From assembly GCA_947359465.1 (NCBI GenBank), contig OX375879.1, forward strand, positions 18,004,298-18,068,297: a stretch of DNA of 64,000 nucleotides, written 5' to 3'. The notes beneath the pieces were generated by a model. It was not told the origin of the DNA and ran no database searches. It was given only the letters and a program-made list of their open reading frames with translations. Both the position numbers and the translations under genes were made by a program. The DNA is from Metellina segmentata (Eukaryota; Arthropoda; Arachnida; Araneae; Tetragnathidae). Positions 1 through 9,732 of the stretch are shown here, one piece after another (positions within the stretch are counted from its first letter, which is position 1; every line of letters begins with the position of its first letter).

Positions 1-196
1 TTAGGAAAACCTTGTAGTAGGAAACTTGAATAGGGCCATAGGACAAACCGTCCAAAAAATTCCTCTGTCAGCGCAGGATACGCAGGACGGATAGTGGTCG
101 ACCCTTAGCGAGGTATGCGCGTAGATATGTGGCCCGGCTCGTAAATATCAATCAACAGAAGTCAAGAGTTGAGCCGGATTTGTTTTTTTTCATCGA

Positions 197-252
197 TTAC
201 ACTCCGGGCTATTGGCGGTGGTGTGGGATCAATCCCCAAGGGATAGATCCAC
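197..252 (-). repeat. SINE 3'-tail fragment
   Basis: Short fragment of the 3' part of the shared SINE body (called body 1 here), read on the minus strand. It carries the same 'gggctattgg..ggt..gggatcaatccc' block seen at the 3' end of the full copies, and no head. Confidence 0.55.
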
Positions 253-856
253 TAGCCCAGATGGGAGGGCAGCAATGGAAGGGTGGCCAAAGACTTGTGG
301 ATGTGGGTAAAAATTTAGTAATTTTTTAGTTAACGTCGTACTAGAGCAACACAACGGGCTATTGACGACGGTCCGGGATCAGTCCCTTAAGGGAAAGATC
401 CGAGGACAACACCTCGTAATTTTGAACCACGGTCAGATGACGAAGCAACACCTGAGCTGGCATCCCACTCTCCAAACTTCCACGCCAACCCAACGTGAGG
501 ACTTTCGGCCACGACAGATTTAAGGTGCACCAGCCGCCTCTACACCATGCGCTTACAAACATCCATGCCTGAACCCGGATTTGAACCAGGAACCTTCCGA
601 TCTAGAGGCTAACGCCTTAACCACTATACCGGTTGGTCGGCTGTGGATGTGGGTGTTAAATCTATAGTGGTCTTCCAGTGTCCTTACGTTGGCGTGGGAT
701 GGACGTTTGGAGAGTGGGGGTCAGCTCAGGTGGTGAACTTGTCGTCTGACCGCTGCTCGAAATAACGAGCTATTAGCCTTGGAATATTCCGCTAGGGATT
801 GATCCCAGACCGGCGCCAATAGACCGCTGTGTTTCTCCGTTAATTGATCTTCCTAC
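253..856 (+). mobile_element. SINE with head B, split by a second SINE
   Basis: Plus-strand SINE copy in two pieces, 253-308 and 655-856. The left piece is a degraded tRNA-like head of type B. The right piece is the shared body from the 'gttaaatct' block through 'gtgttt..gttaatt' and 'cctacc'. The two pieces become continuous when the minus-strand SINE at 309-641 and one copy of its 13-bp target duplication are removed. Confidence 0.6.
309..641 (-). mobile_element. Full-length tRNA-derived SINE, head A (nested)
   Basis: Near-complete SINE on the minus strand. Its 5' end (right side) is a tRNA-like head with an A-box-like 'tagtggttaaggc' and a B-box 'ggttcaaatcc', followed by the family body and an 'aaaattac'-type tail on the left. 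It is flanked by the 13-bp direct repeat tgtggatgtgggt (296-308 and 642-654), the target-site duplication of LINE-driven retroposition. Very similar copies lie at 2908-3237 and 4935-5262. No protein is encoded; transcription would be by RNA polymerase III from the internal boxes. Confidence 0.88.
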
Positions 857-1404
857 CACAACACAAGTTCTCGCACTAGGGAAGAGAGGTTTGAGTGGAA
901 GAGGAGGCAGGGGAAGCGAAAGTGGTTCTCGGTGTCCTTACCGAGTGTCAAACCTTATCAGGAGACGCGCGCCATCAATTAGAAACGGAGACACTCGACA
1001 CCTGTTGAGGAAGAGTCCCCCCGCGCTGTCAGCTTCTATCAGCTTGTCTTCGATAAGCGGGCGCATTCGCGGATAGAACGAGAGAGGGAGGTTGCATTCA
1101 AATGAGATTTCCATCGTCTGGTGGAACGGCGTCTCGTGTCATGCCACTGCAATGGCGCAGTGCGTTTACATTTTGTTTCAGAGAAAGGCGAATAAAAGAA
1201 TGCGTAGGAGTTCCTCAAACTATGTGAGCATGTTCCGTTATATTTTCACTCGTACAATCTTCAGCTGTCGTGGTTTTAGAATCAGTATATCAATGCGATG
1301 AAAGGCATGACATCGAGTGGGTTGATTTATTGGGGTTTTATTGCTCAAGGGGGGCAATCTTTGAACATGCTGCGCCAAGCGAAAGATGGGCAAAGCCAAG
1401 CAAT
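857..1404. other. Unassigned sequence
   Basis: The first part (about 860-1090) is richer in G and C than the rest of this end of the window. I recognise no coding frame, RNA gene or repeat here; short open frames are not supported by any motif. Confidence 0.4.
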
Positions 1405-1506
1405 GGACAATTACGTGGTGTTTCCTCGGATTCTCTTGGGGATTGACCGTCGCCAATAGCCCGCTGTGTTGCTGCAGTGCGATGCTAATCAAAATAGTTA
1501 CCTACC
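1405..1506 (+). repeat. SINE 3'-tail fragment
   Basis: Plus-strand 3' part of body 1: 'acgtggtgtt', 'gattgaccgtcgccaatagc', 'ccgctgtgttgct' and a tail ending in 'cctacc'. Head and mid-body are missing. Confidence 0.65.
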
Positions 1507-2387
1507 ACTTGTCTGCTTACAGGACTACCGTGTATAAGAAACTTATTGCAAGTATACTTATAAATGCCTAAAGGCTGAATGCTCAGATAGAATTTGGGAG
1601 CATGGAACTGAGATTGGATATTAGTAAAAGCTGCTAAATGGTACATATCTAAGAATCGTAATAAATCTTAGAACTCAGTTTGATTCTACGATTTGAGAAG
1701 ATGTGAGTTGAACAATTTTACCTCAACAGTTCACCTACTTTCGATTTATTTATTCAATGATACTGATTTTCAAAATATCTACCGCTTTGAAACTTTCTAC
1801 TAAATTGCGTTTTTGAAATACGTGTGTTTCATTTATTGTTTTAACTAAACCCACCTTATTTTAACCATTAGCTAGGTCGATGGTTCTGATTTGTGCTCCA
1901 CGCAGCGGAAAAATACTGATTCACTAATGGCGCCTCGAACAGAAATAAAGTTGGGAATCACTTTTTGTTGCACGGTATGGGTTATTGTTCACTTATGTAA
2001 AAGGATGCTAAATTTAAAGTGACTTTATTGCGTCTAGTCTGGAGTACTATGACAGTTGATAAAGTTAGTGAACAGGTAATGCATAGTCCTAAACAAGTCT
2101 TCAACTTCCTTACCACATCGTAAAACAAGGTGAACTTAAAATAACTTATCGCCTACATAACATATTTGGCCGTGATTCTTTAATATAATCCAAAGAAAAA
2201 AAAGAGTGTTCTAAATATATATTTCTACTAATTTTTTAAAATGATTTCAAATCAGTTTTTAATGATATCAGGCGATTGCTTATTAACAATAACCCGAAAA
2301 ATGGGTTGTTGAGTGGACCTTATCCTTCAGGAGATGTTCAACTGATAATTTTAAAAAGACTTATTCTAATTTGCACGTAGGCTCTAG
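1507..2387. other. AT-rich intergenic sequence
   Basis: I see no gene, structured RNA or recognisable transposon in this stretch. Confidence 0.4.
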
Positions 2388-2656
2388 ATCGGAAGGTTCC
2401 TGGTTCTCATCCAAGTCCGGGAGTGGATGTTTGTAAGCGTATGGTGGACCTTAAATATGTCGTGGCAGAAACTCCTCACGTTGGGTTGGTGTGGAAGTTT
2501 GGAGAGTGGGGTGCCAGCTCAGGTGTTGCTTCTTCATCTGACCGTGGTTCAAAATGACGAGGTGTAGTCCTCTGATCTTTCCCTTAAGGGATTGATCTCG
2601 GACCGTCGTCAATAGCCCGTTGTGTTCCTCTAGTTGGACGTTAACTAAAAATTACC
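2388..2656 (+). mobile_element. SINE, head A, 5'-truncated
   Basis: Plus-strand copy that begins inside the tRNA-like head ('ctctagatcggaaggttcc'), so the A box is lost. It continues through the whole body and ends in 'gttaactaaaaattacc'. The B box is mutated ('ggttctcatcc'). Confidence 0.8.
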
Positions 2657-2720
2657 ATGTGCATGTCCATCTGAAGCAGTAAACGAACGCTGTAATCGCA
2701 GTTGAAATTCTTGTTAAGGC

Positions 2721-3323
2721 AGGTAGGTAGGTGAGTATTAAATTTAACGTAGTACTAGAGCATCCAAACAGGCTATTGTCGACCGTCCGTGATCAATTCC
2801 CGAAGGGTAAGATTCAAGGATAATTCCTCAGCTGGCTCCCCACTCTCGAAACACACATCACAGAAACATTGGCCACGACAGATTTAATGTGCCCCAGTCA
2901 ACTTTGGTAATTGGTAATTTTTAGTTAACGTCGTACTAGAGCAACACAACGGGCTATTGAAGACGGTCCGGGATCAGTCCCTTAAGGGAAAGATCCGAGG
3001 ACAACACTTCGTAATTTTGAACTACGGTCAGATGACGAAGCAACACCTGAGCTGACACCCCACTCTCCAAACTTCCACGCCAACCCAACGTGAGGACTTT
3101 CGGCCACGACAGATTTAAGGTGCACCAGCCGCCTCTACACCATACGCTTACAAACATCCATGCCCGGACCCGGATTCGAACCAGGAACCTTCTGATCTAG
3201 AGGCTAACACCTTAACCACTATACCGGTTGGTCGGCTCAGTCAACTTTGGACACGATGGTTGGATGTCTCTTGTTGGATTCGAACTCGCAACTCTCCAGT
3301 TGTTAATCCGTTGCTCTTCCATC
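2721..3323 (-). mobile_element. SINE with head B, split by a nested SINE
   Basis: Minus-strand SINE in two parts, 2721-2907 (body and tail) and 3251-3323 (tRNA-like head B with B-box 'gagttcgaatcc' on the minus strand). The parts are separated by a complete head-A SINE (2908-3237). The interruption lies in the 'gttaaatctgtcgtgg' part of the body. Confidence 0.8.
2908..3237 (-). mobile_element. Full-length SINE, head A (nested insertion)
   Basis: Complete minus-strand SINE of about 330 bp with head A on the right and the tail (minus-strand 'aaaattaccaatta') on the left. It is bounded by the exact 13-bp duplication cagtcaactttgg at 2895-2907 and 3238-3250. The duplicated sequence belongs to the body of the older SINE it landed in, which gives the relative age directly. 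Confidence 0.92.
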
Positions 3324-3436
3324 GGATCTTTTCTTTACTGGAATGATCTCGGACCGTCGTCAATAGCCCGTTGTGTTGCTCTAGTACGACGTTAATTAAA
3401 ATTACCATTACCGTAGCTCTTCCATTCGGTCTACCC
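3324..3436 (+). repeat. SINE tail fragment plus head-B scrap
   Basis: 3324-3412 is a plus-strand body-1 tail ('ctcggaccgtcgtcaatagc', 'gttgctctagtacgacg', 'ttaattaaaattacc'). 3413-3436 resembles the first bases of head B in the opposite orientation ('tagctcttccattcggtcta'). It looks like the junction of two broken copies. Confidence 0.6.
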
Positions 3437-4437
3437 CTCCTACAAAGGCTTCCAAACAGCACGGACTACAGGTGGCTTCATCGGATAAGATGAACGCGCA
3501 TCAATAGCAAATCTCATCTAACCCAGTCGATTGTGTGGGAAATAAATGACCAGAGTTCCAGTCAGCCCACCGCGTAATGAAAAGCATCCAAAACATTGCT
3601 ATTCCCGGATGTCGGGATAGTTCCGGAATCTCGCCGAGGTAGTAACGGTCATAATTTCCCGGGAATAGACTCGGAGAGGACGCAGCGGAGCGCGAGGAGC
3701 TGCACCGTTTTATGGTCAGAAGGGAGAAGTCCCTGCGGGGGAAATGGGGGTCCCGCAGCTTAGAGCCGGATCAGAGATTCCTAATGAAAACATTCATGAG
3801 GTCAAAAGGATAAATGCATCCATCAGGATCACAGGAGAGGGAAAACTGCTAATACCTCTTGGCTGTTTTTCTTAATGCTTGTGTAGGGAGGATTCATAAG
3901 GGACTCGCTGCATCCTGAGTGCCTTCTTCGAGGACGCAGTGGGTATTCGATTTTGCACCAAAGTAATAAACTGGAGTCGGACGCATCTGGATACCTTTAC
4001 AAGTTTTTTTTATTTCAACTTGAAAAGTCTCGATTAACATCAGGAAGACTATATACGGAACATTCGATGAACAAATGTTCGTAAAGAAACAACAAGCTTT
4101 TCTCCACAATTAGATTTTTTCCCACCAGTGTTTAACTTCACCGTATAGCTGTCTAACGAGAGTTATTTTTTGGGCACCACTTCGCGCAATGGCTTCTACC
4201 TCTCGTCGCTGTTTTAAAGATGATGTCATCTCAAAACTTAAAATATCGTGTTTCCTCATTTTGTCTCGTGACCTTTGTGTGTGGCCACGATCTAGTGGAT
4301 TGGACAGCATTTTATGCTTATGCTCGTGATGATTGACCATTCACCAGTCTTCAGCGGAAAGTCACTTCCAGGCGATATGGCACTGGGAAAAGCTTCGGAA
4401 CGAAAGATCCGCATACTATCGTCTTTTTCCAGTCGTT
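3437..4437. other. Unassigned sequence with a GC-rich patch
   Basis: About 3600-3780 is GC-rich compared with the window. A 76-codon minus-strand frame at 4110-4340 shows no motif I recognise. I do not call a gene here. Confidence 0.35.
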
Positions 4438-4660
4438 ACAAGCCCAGTTGGAAGAGTAATGGACGTGTAACCGGAGGGTTGCGAGTTCAAAACCGACCGA
4501 AGATCGTCGTGTTCAAAAGGGTATGGTGCACGTTAAATCTGTCGTGACCTCCAACGTCCTCGCGTTGTCGTGGTGTGGCAGTTTGGAGAGTGGGCTGAAA
4601 GCTTATGTCATGATCGGACCGAGATTGCTGAGACAGTACTTCGGGATTGATCCAAGCCAC
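4438..4660 (+). mobile_element. SINE, head B, internally deleted
   Basis: Starts with tRNA-like head B ('agcccagttggaagagtaat', B box 'gagttcaaaacc'), continues into 'gtgcacgttaaatctgtcg' and 'agtttggagagtggg', then skips to a short 'cttcgggattgatccaagcc' remnant of the tail. The next copy begins immediately downstream. Confidence 0.7.
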
Positions 4661-4921
4661 GTTAGCCCGGTAGGAAGAGTAATGAAGGGTTACGAGTTCA
4701 AATCCAACATGGGACGGTGTACGATACTTCTGTTGTGCAACGTTCTCAGGATGTCGTGAAGTGGAAGTTTGGTGATTGGAGTCCCAGCTCAGGTACGACC
4801 TCGTCATCTTACCGGGTCTCAAAATTACTTGTTATTGAGCATGGATCTTTCCATTCGGGAATTGACCGTGGCCACTAGCCAGTTGTGTTGCTCCAGTGCG
4901 GCGTTAATTAAATACCTACCT
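4661..4921 (+). mobile_element. SINE, head B
   Basis: Plus-strand copy with head B ('agcccggtaggaagagtaat', B box 'gagttcaaatcc') followed by the shared body and the tail 'gcggcgttaattaaatacct'. Its tail end served as the target for the head-A SINE just downstream. Confidence 0.75.
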
Positions 4922-4934
4922 CCATGGGTGGAGG

Positions 4935-5262
4935 GGCCGACCAACCGGTATAGTGGTTAAGGTGTTAGCCTCTAGATCGGAAGGTTCCTGGTTCGAATCC
5001 GGGTCCGGGCATGGATGTTTGTAAGCGTATGGTGTAGAGGCGGCTGGTGTACCTTAAATCTGTCGTGGCCGAAACTCCTCACGTTAGGTTGGCGTGGAAG
5101 TTTGGAGAATGGGGTGCCAGCTCAGGTGTTGCTTCGTCATCTGACCGTGGTTCAAAATGACGAGGTGTTGTCCTCGGATCTTTCCCTTAAGGGACTGATC
5201 CCGGACCGTCGTCAATAGCCCGTTGTGTTGCTCTAGTACGACGTTAACTAAAATTACCATTA
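4935..5262 (+). mobile_element. Full-length SINE, head A (reference copy)
   Basis: Best complete plus-strand example, 328 bp. It has head A with the A-box region 'tatagtggttaaggtgttag' and a perfect B box 'ggttcgaatcc', then the body ('cttaaatctgtcgtggccga', 'gtttggagaatggggtgcca', 'ctgatcccggaccgtcgtca') and the tail 'aaaattaccatta'. It is flanked by the exact 13-bp target duplication ccatgggtggagg (4922-4934 and 5263-5275). Confidence 0.92.
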
Positions 5263-5441
5263 CCATGGGTGGAGGAATCGAAGTTCTTGTATTAGTAAAG
5301 TTTTCCTTGTGTGTGTTTATTACTTGATGTTGTGTGTGGCGCATATAGAGCTATATTGTGGACCCAATATAGCTGAAGTGCCATTTGAAAAACGCAATGA
5401 ACCTGACTATGTTCAATCTACAAATCCAGGTTGCCAAGCGA

Positions 5442-5550
5442 TACTGTCATCTAAACGTGGTTCAAAATTACGAGGTGTTTTTCTCCGATCTTTCCTTTGT
5501 GTTTGATCCCGGACCGTGCCCAATGATACGATAATTAAAAAAAACTACCT
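5442..5550 (+). repeat. SINE 3'-body fragment
   Basis: Plus-strand remnant with 'tcatctaaacgtggttcaaa', 'gatcccggaccgt' and an A-rich tail. The head is absent. Confidence 0.65.
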
Positions 5551-5768
5551 GTCCAAGAGATTATTATAAACTTTCTCCTTTCGACAATTACCTGACATTT
5601 CTGACTTCTCGCAGATGGGCTTTTTGTCCTGCTTTTTTCCAATCTGTAATCAGTAGGGCAACAGTTTGCAAAAAATGCAATTTTTTTTCACACGTTTTAC
5701 GCTACATGTTTACTTATGCCAAATTTTCTCCTACATGGCATGTATTGTAAGTGAGTTATAACCGCAAC

Positions 5769-5858
5769 ATAAATGCAACTTTCTGCACAAATGCAACTTT
5801 TTGCATAAATGCAACTTTTTGCACAAATGCAACCTTTTGCATAAATGCAACCACCTGC
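5769..5858 (+). repeat. Five 18-bp subterminal repeats
   Basis: Five consecutive 18-bp units of the form a(t/c)aaatgcaactttttgc at 5769, 5787, 5805, 5823 and 5841. The second base alternates t/c, so the true period may be a 36-bp dimer. Confidence 0.85.
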
Positions 5859-5890
5859 AACTTTTAAAATGTAGCTTAAAATTAATTAGT

Positions 5891-6255
5891 ATGAAATTAC
5901 AATTTCATTTTTTGCCCTCTGAACCAACCCTTCGATCGCGTGTGTGTGATCTTTCGAACGCCGAAGTATTGCGGATCAAACAAGAAGTTCATGGAAAGAA
6001 AGGGTTCGTTCTAACAGACGAAAGTGAAATAAATGGCAAGTAACTTTTAACACATTGGTTGGCACTCTTGATAATTTAGAGGAAACTTGCGTCATCGACT
6101 GCAGAGTGTGCGAGGTGAGTGTCGATCATCTTTTTGTTGTTCGCCTTGTAGATGACGTTTTAAAATCTCTGAATGTTGAGCGAAAGGATTTTGCGCTTCT
6201 GCTATCCGATACAGCACATTATGTGACTGTGGCTGGCGCAGTTTTTAAATGTTAA
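5891..6255 (+). pseudogene. hAT transposase fragment, frameshifted
   Basis: Two adjacent frames together resemble the catalytic start of an arthropod hAT transposase. The first, ending near 6043, contains GFVLTDESEINGK. The second, about 6055-6255, contains VGTLDNLEE and LLSDTAHYVTVAGAV. The D of TDES and the D of LSDTA fit the first two catalytic acidic residues of the family. A stop and a frame change separate the two, and the C-terminal half with the third acidic residue is missing. Identification rests on motif order, not on alignment. Confidence 0.6.
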
Positions 6256-6490
6256 AGAAATAACTGGCCAAGGATTGACCATTCAACGTTCTTCTGTATT
6301 TAAGAATGTATTATAATACTGTTGTACACGACTAAAATTGTCAATATATTTTGAATTTTTTCATTTGATACGAATTTGTTTTAGAATTTAGTGTATCAAA
6401 AATAAATGCAACTTTATTTCCATAAATGCAACTTCAGAGAATGATAAATGCAACTTTTCCCATTTTTACTGCAACAAAAAAGTTGCCCTA

Positions 6491-8050
6491 GTAATAAAGT
6501 ATTCGCAGATTTTCCATAGGTTATGGATGATAATTCAAAATAGATGTTTTTAGAAACGGCTTTGAATCATTTGGGACTACGTCTTTTATTTTGAATGTGG
6601 TTGTGCATCACTGGTTTTTGTATTTTTTTTTGTCAGATGCTCATGGCAAGATTGCATTCCATAGTAAATTCATTGCAATAGACTTTGACGAGAGCCATGG
6701 GTTACTTAAAGCGAGTCGGAATAGACGCTTTTGTGTTACATTTTTAACCGTTTATTACCTTAATATATTAAAGGCAACCCTTCGATGACGTTACACGGAT
6801 TCCTTTTCATCCTTTCTATCATTTGTTCAAGTTATATTAAAATTATTGTCACTACCCAATTGGTTCATTATTGTTGATATAATTGTTATTATTGAATACT
6901 TATATTTGAATACTTTCACAAGATATTGGTAACGGGAACAAATTTTAAAACATGACGGGTATGAGGAAACATGTTATGGAAGCGATGATATTTATGACTA
7001 TATAATAGAAAGCCCAAAGCTGTTTAGACAGAAACTGGAAATGCTCACGAGATAGTGCAATTAAATTATTAATTCTATGCAATTTATGCTATAACTGGCA
7101 ATCCGGTCACGTTTAATTTTTTAGTTCCATTTAGAATTATTAAATAAGGTGTAATTCTCTGAGCAGCGAATTTAATCGAGTTATTGAGTTTTGTGTGTTA
7201 CTGAATCTGTATTTTGTGTAGTGAGTTCCTATTAGGTTTGACCTGCTATTCTAAATATTTGGAGTTGTTAATATTCATAAGCAGTGAAGCCTATCGATGG
7301 CGTGTTTCAATGAGCACTCATTATTTACAATTACTCCTCTAAAGAAACTAACGAGCACTTGAATAGCAGTAAGATGTTTCTAAAGCCTGTTGTATTCTTG
7401 TCTCAAAGGGCTTTACAGCTAATAGAAGTATCTTTCCAGTTAGAAAAAGTACTTGGATTTTGCAAATGCTGAATACATTATTGATTTGGCGAGTGGGTAA
7501 TTTGTTAGAAAATAAGTACGAAACGTAACTCTTTAAAATAGTACTACAGATGTATAGATGCTTTTAAAGAAAAGTGTTTTCCTACGGCTGATTTATCTTG
7601 TGAACCTTTCTTCTACCGTATTGTTTATTGTCATACATAAACACTCAGAAGTCCATATTTCTTAGAAGTATAATCAGGGAACCCTATAATTGCTATTTCA
7701 AATCTGAGCCATTTAAAAATAAACGCTTACCGGCAGTTTCTGATTCCAAAGTTCCTAATAAACCATACAGGAGGACATAACGTGCACTCTTTTTAACAAC
7801 GTCCTATCTCAAAAATCGGCGGTTTTCAGAATGCCCTGAAAGAGAAGTATATCTCTTCAAGAGATCGTCATACCTCACCGCTCAATATTTAACCGCTAGA
7901 GAGCAGAAGTAATATTTATTTCTAATACATTTTTATTCTACTTTTAAACTATTAAATCACTCTCCTGAAAAATCGTGTTTTTTTAGATATGACGTTGAAA
8001 GGAGTGGGCGATAAGGATAAATATCTAACACAGAGCCTCACGTTCGTTGG
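6491..8050. other. AT-rich intergenic sequence
   Basis: No recognisable gene or repeat. Short open frames (for example 6591-6788) carry no motif. Confidence 0.4.
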
Positions 8051-8357
8051 GGGCCGAGGTAGATTGGTTGCAAGAGCAGTAGACTGGCAACAGGAGGGTT
8101 GCGGGTTCGAATCCAATCGAAGACCGTCGTGTACAGTGTTGGTGGTGGTGCACGTCAAATGTGTCGTTGCCTCAAATGTCCTCGTGTTGTTGTAGTGTGG
8201 ACGTTTGGAGAGTGGGGTGCCAGATCAGATGTTGCCTCGTCATCTGACCGTCAAAATGACGTGGTGTTGTCTTCGGATCTTTCCCTTGGGGGATTGATCC
8301 CGGACCGTCGTCTGTAGCCCGCTGCGTTGTCACAGTACGACGCTAATTAAAATACCC
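8051..8357 (+). mobile_element. Full-length SINE, head B
   Basis: Head B ('ggccgaggtagattggttgc', B box 'gggttcgaatcc') joined to the same body as the head-A copies: 'gtttggagagtggggtgcca', 'cctcgtcatctgaccgt', 'gattgatcccggaccgtcgt', tail 'gctaattaaaataccc'. It is one of the clearest proofs that heads A and B share a body. Confidence 0.85.
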
Positions 8358-8687
8358 GAAACCACGCTTTCGTCGGTATCCGAGCATTAGAATACCAAAC
8401 CTCATACCACATTTTCGGTATTTGTACACTTTTTATTAATACACAGATGTTTTAAGGGAACGGAATGTGCGTTGAGCACCTCAAAATAAGTGAAGGGTTC
8501 ACGGATGGATCGGTTGTTTTTTCTGTTCAGATGGTAAATTGTAGTTTCAATCTACTAGTGTATTTTAAATTCATTTAGGGTTTTATTGAGTGGGGAATGC
8601 CTCGACTTTGTGGGTTTCGTCTGTAGCTGCAGACGCAGTACGTTATATTCCTCTATGAGCGTATTTATATCATCTGCGTCATCAAAC
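8358..8687. other. Unassigned sequence with a small palindrome
   Basis: No gene seen. Around 8620 the run CGTCTGTAGCTGCAGACG can form a short hairpin. Confidence 0.35.
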
Positions 8688-8796
8688 CTTTCTTTGTGTG
8701 TGTGTATGTTAATCACTTAACGATGCAGGCTTGCGTTTGACACAGACTCTCGTGGTCCCTTGCGCCATGAAACTCAACCAACCAACCAAATCAACC
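8688..8796 (+). repeat. SINE-like 3' tail, body 3
   Basis: Contains 'tttctttgtgtgtg', 'gtttgacacagactctcgtg' and ends in 'gcgccatgaaactcaaccaa' followed by an 'accaacc' run. Related tails ending in 'gccataaaacccaa' occur near 39470 and 45820, so this is a third repeat body distinct from body 1. Confidence 0.5.
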
Positions 8797-9675
8797 GAGT
8801 GCATTATGCTATAAAGTTGACCCTGGTTGTTTTGGAGTTTTATGGCCTAGTGGCCATAATTTGGCTAAGCACAAGGCAACATCATGTAAAAAATGTGAAT
8901 GGAAACAAGAGATATTGGGAATTGAGTAGTGAGATGAAAATAGACAACGATTGTTTGGGTATCCATTGAGGTAGACTCTCGTGTTTAGTACAATAAACCC
9001 CAAGGGAGAAGGAAATATCACTATAGTACCTCGATCCTTGATACCCCTAGACACCAAAGAGAGATGTGCCCACTAGGCGAAGTTTACCTTACTTTTACGG
9101 AGATTATCATTTTGAAGTTTTTTACACACACAGAGGAATAGTTTATTTTCAAAAGACGATGTTCCAAAGGATTTGAGTTTCTCACCTGCTATTGTTTTCA
9201 GCTATGTATGTTATTCGTTTAGCAGATGAAAACCTTTTTGAAACTCTAGCAATACAATACTTAAAAATGACCAATATAGACAAAAAAAATGGTCGATAGC
9301 TATTTCGGAGAAGTAGAATTTCCTCCACCGCCATCAGGAGCTAATTAAAGAACAACTCGAATCGGAAATTTTTCGTTCGCTTCGATTTTAATACGCGAAA
9401 TGGGTCTTATCTCAGATTTCAGTCTAACGCATAAGAGGAAGATCCACGTCCTTTTTTATTTTAAGACGTACTCTAATGGATGGTACTAGTCCTTCTCCGC
9501 CTTTGCACATGGCCTGAAAAGGATCAATTTAATTAGAGAGCCATGACACCATTCGAAGAAAACAGTATCAGTGTGTGTGTGTGAACTCGTGTTTTCGTAT
9601 TGTTTACTTCGGTCTTGATGGTTGATGCTCCATCAAAATTCCAAAACAATCCCAACCAGCACATTTGCTCTACCC
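8797..9675. other. Intergenic sequence
   Basis: I see no supported gene or repeat here. Confidence 0.35.
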
Positions 9676-9732
9676 AAATACCGAATAGCCCGTTGTATTG
9701 CACCAGTGTGACGTTAATGAAAATACCTACCA
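9676..9732 (+). repeat. SINE tail fragment
   Basis: 'aatagcccgttgtattgcac', 'cagtgtgacgttaatgaaaa', 'tacctacc': the last ~57 bp of body 1 only. Confidence 0.6.

Larger units (their letters stand above)
5654..6490 (+). mobile_element. Internally deleted hAT-type DNA transposon
   Basis: Ends are short inverted repeats, TAGGGCAAC at the left and GTTGCCCTA at the right. The flanking octamers gtaatcag and gtaataaa agree at 6 of 8 positions, as for an aged 8-bp hAT target duplication. Inside the left end are five direct 18-bp units (5769-5858) and inside the right end three related 'ataaatgcaac' units (6404-6458), the arrangement expected for subterminal transposase-binding repeats. The centre holds a broken transposase fragment. 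The element is too short to be autonomous. Confidence 0.7.

Noticed and set aside
359..562. Recurrent ~67-codon frames in several SINE copies (also 2954-3157 and 5015-5218)
   Set aside because: They look conserved only because they lie in the SINE body. The body is non-coding, and the same frame is broken in most other copies.
4935..5010. tRNA genes at the SINE heads (also 8051, 45412, 59237)
   Set aside because: A and B boxes are present but acceptor and anticodon stems do not pair properly, and the heads are followed by repeat bodies. They are tRNA-derived SINE promoters, not tRNA genes.
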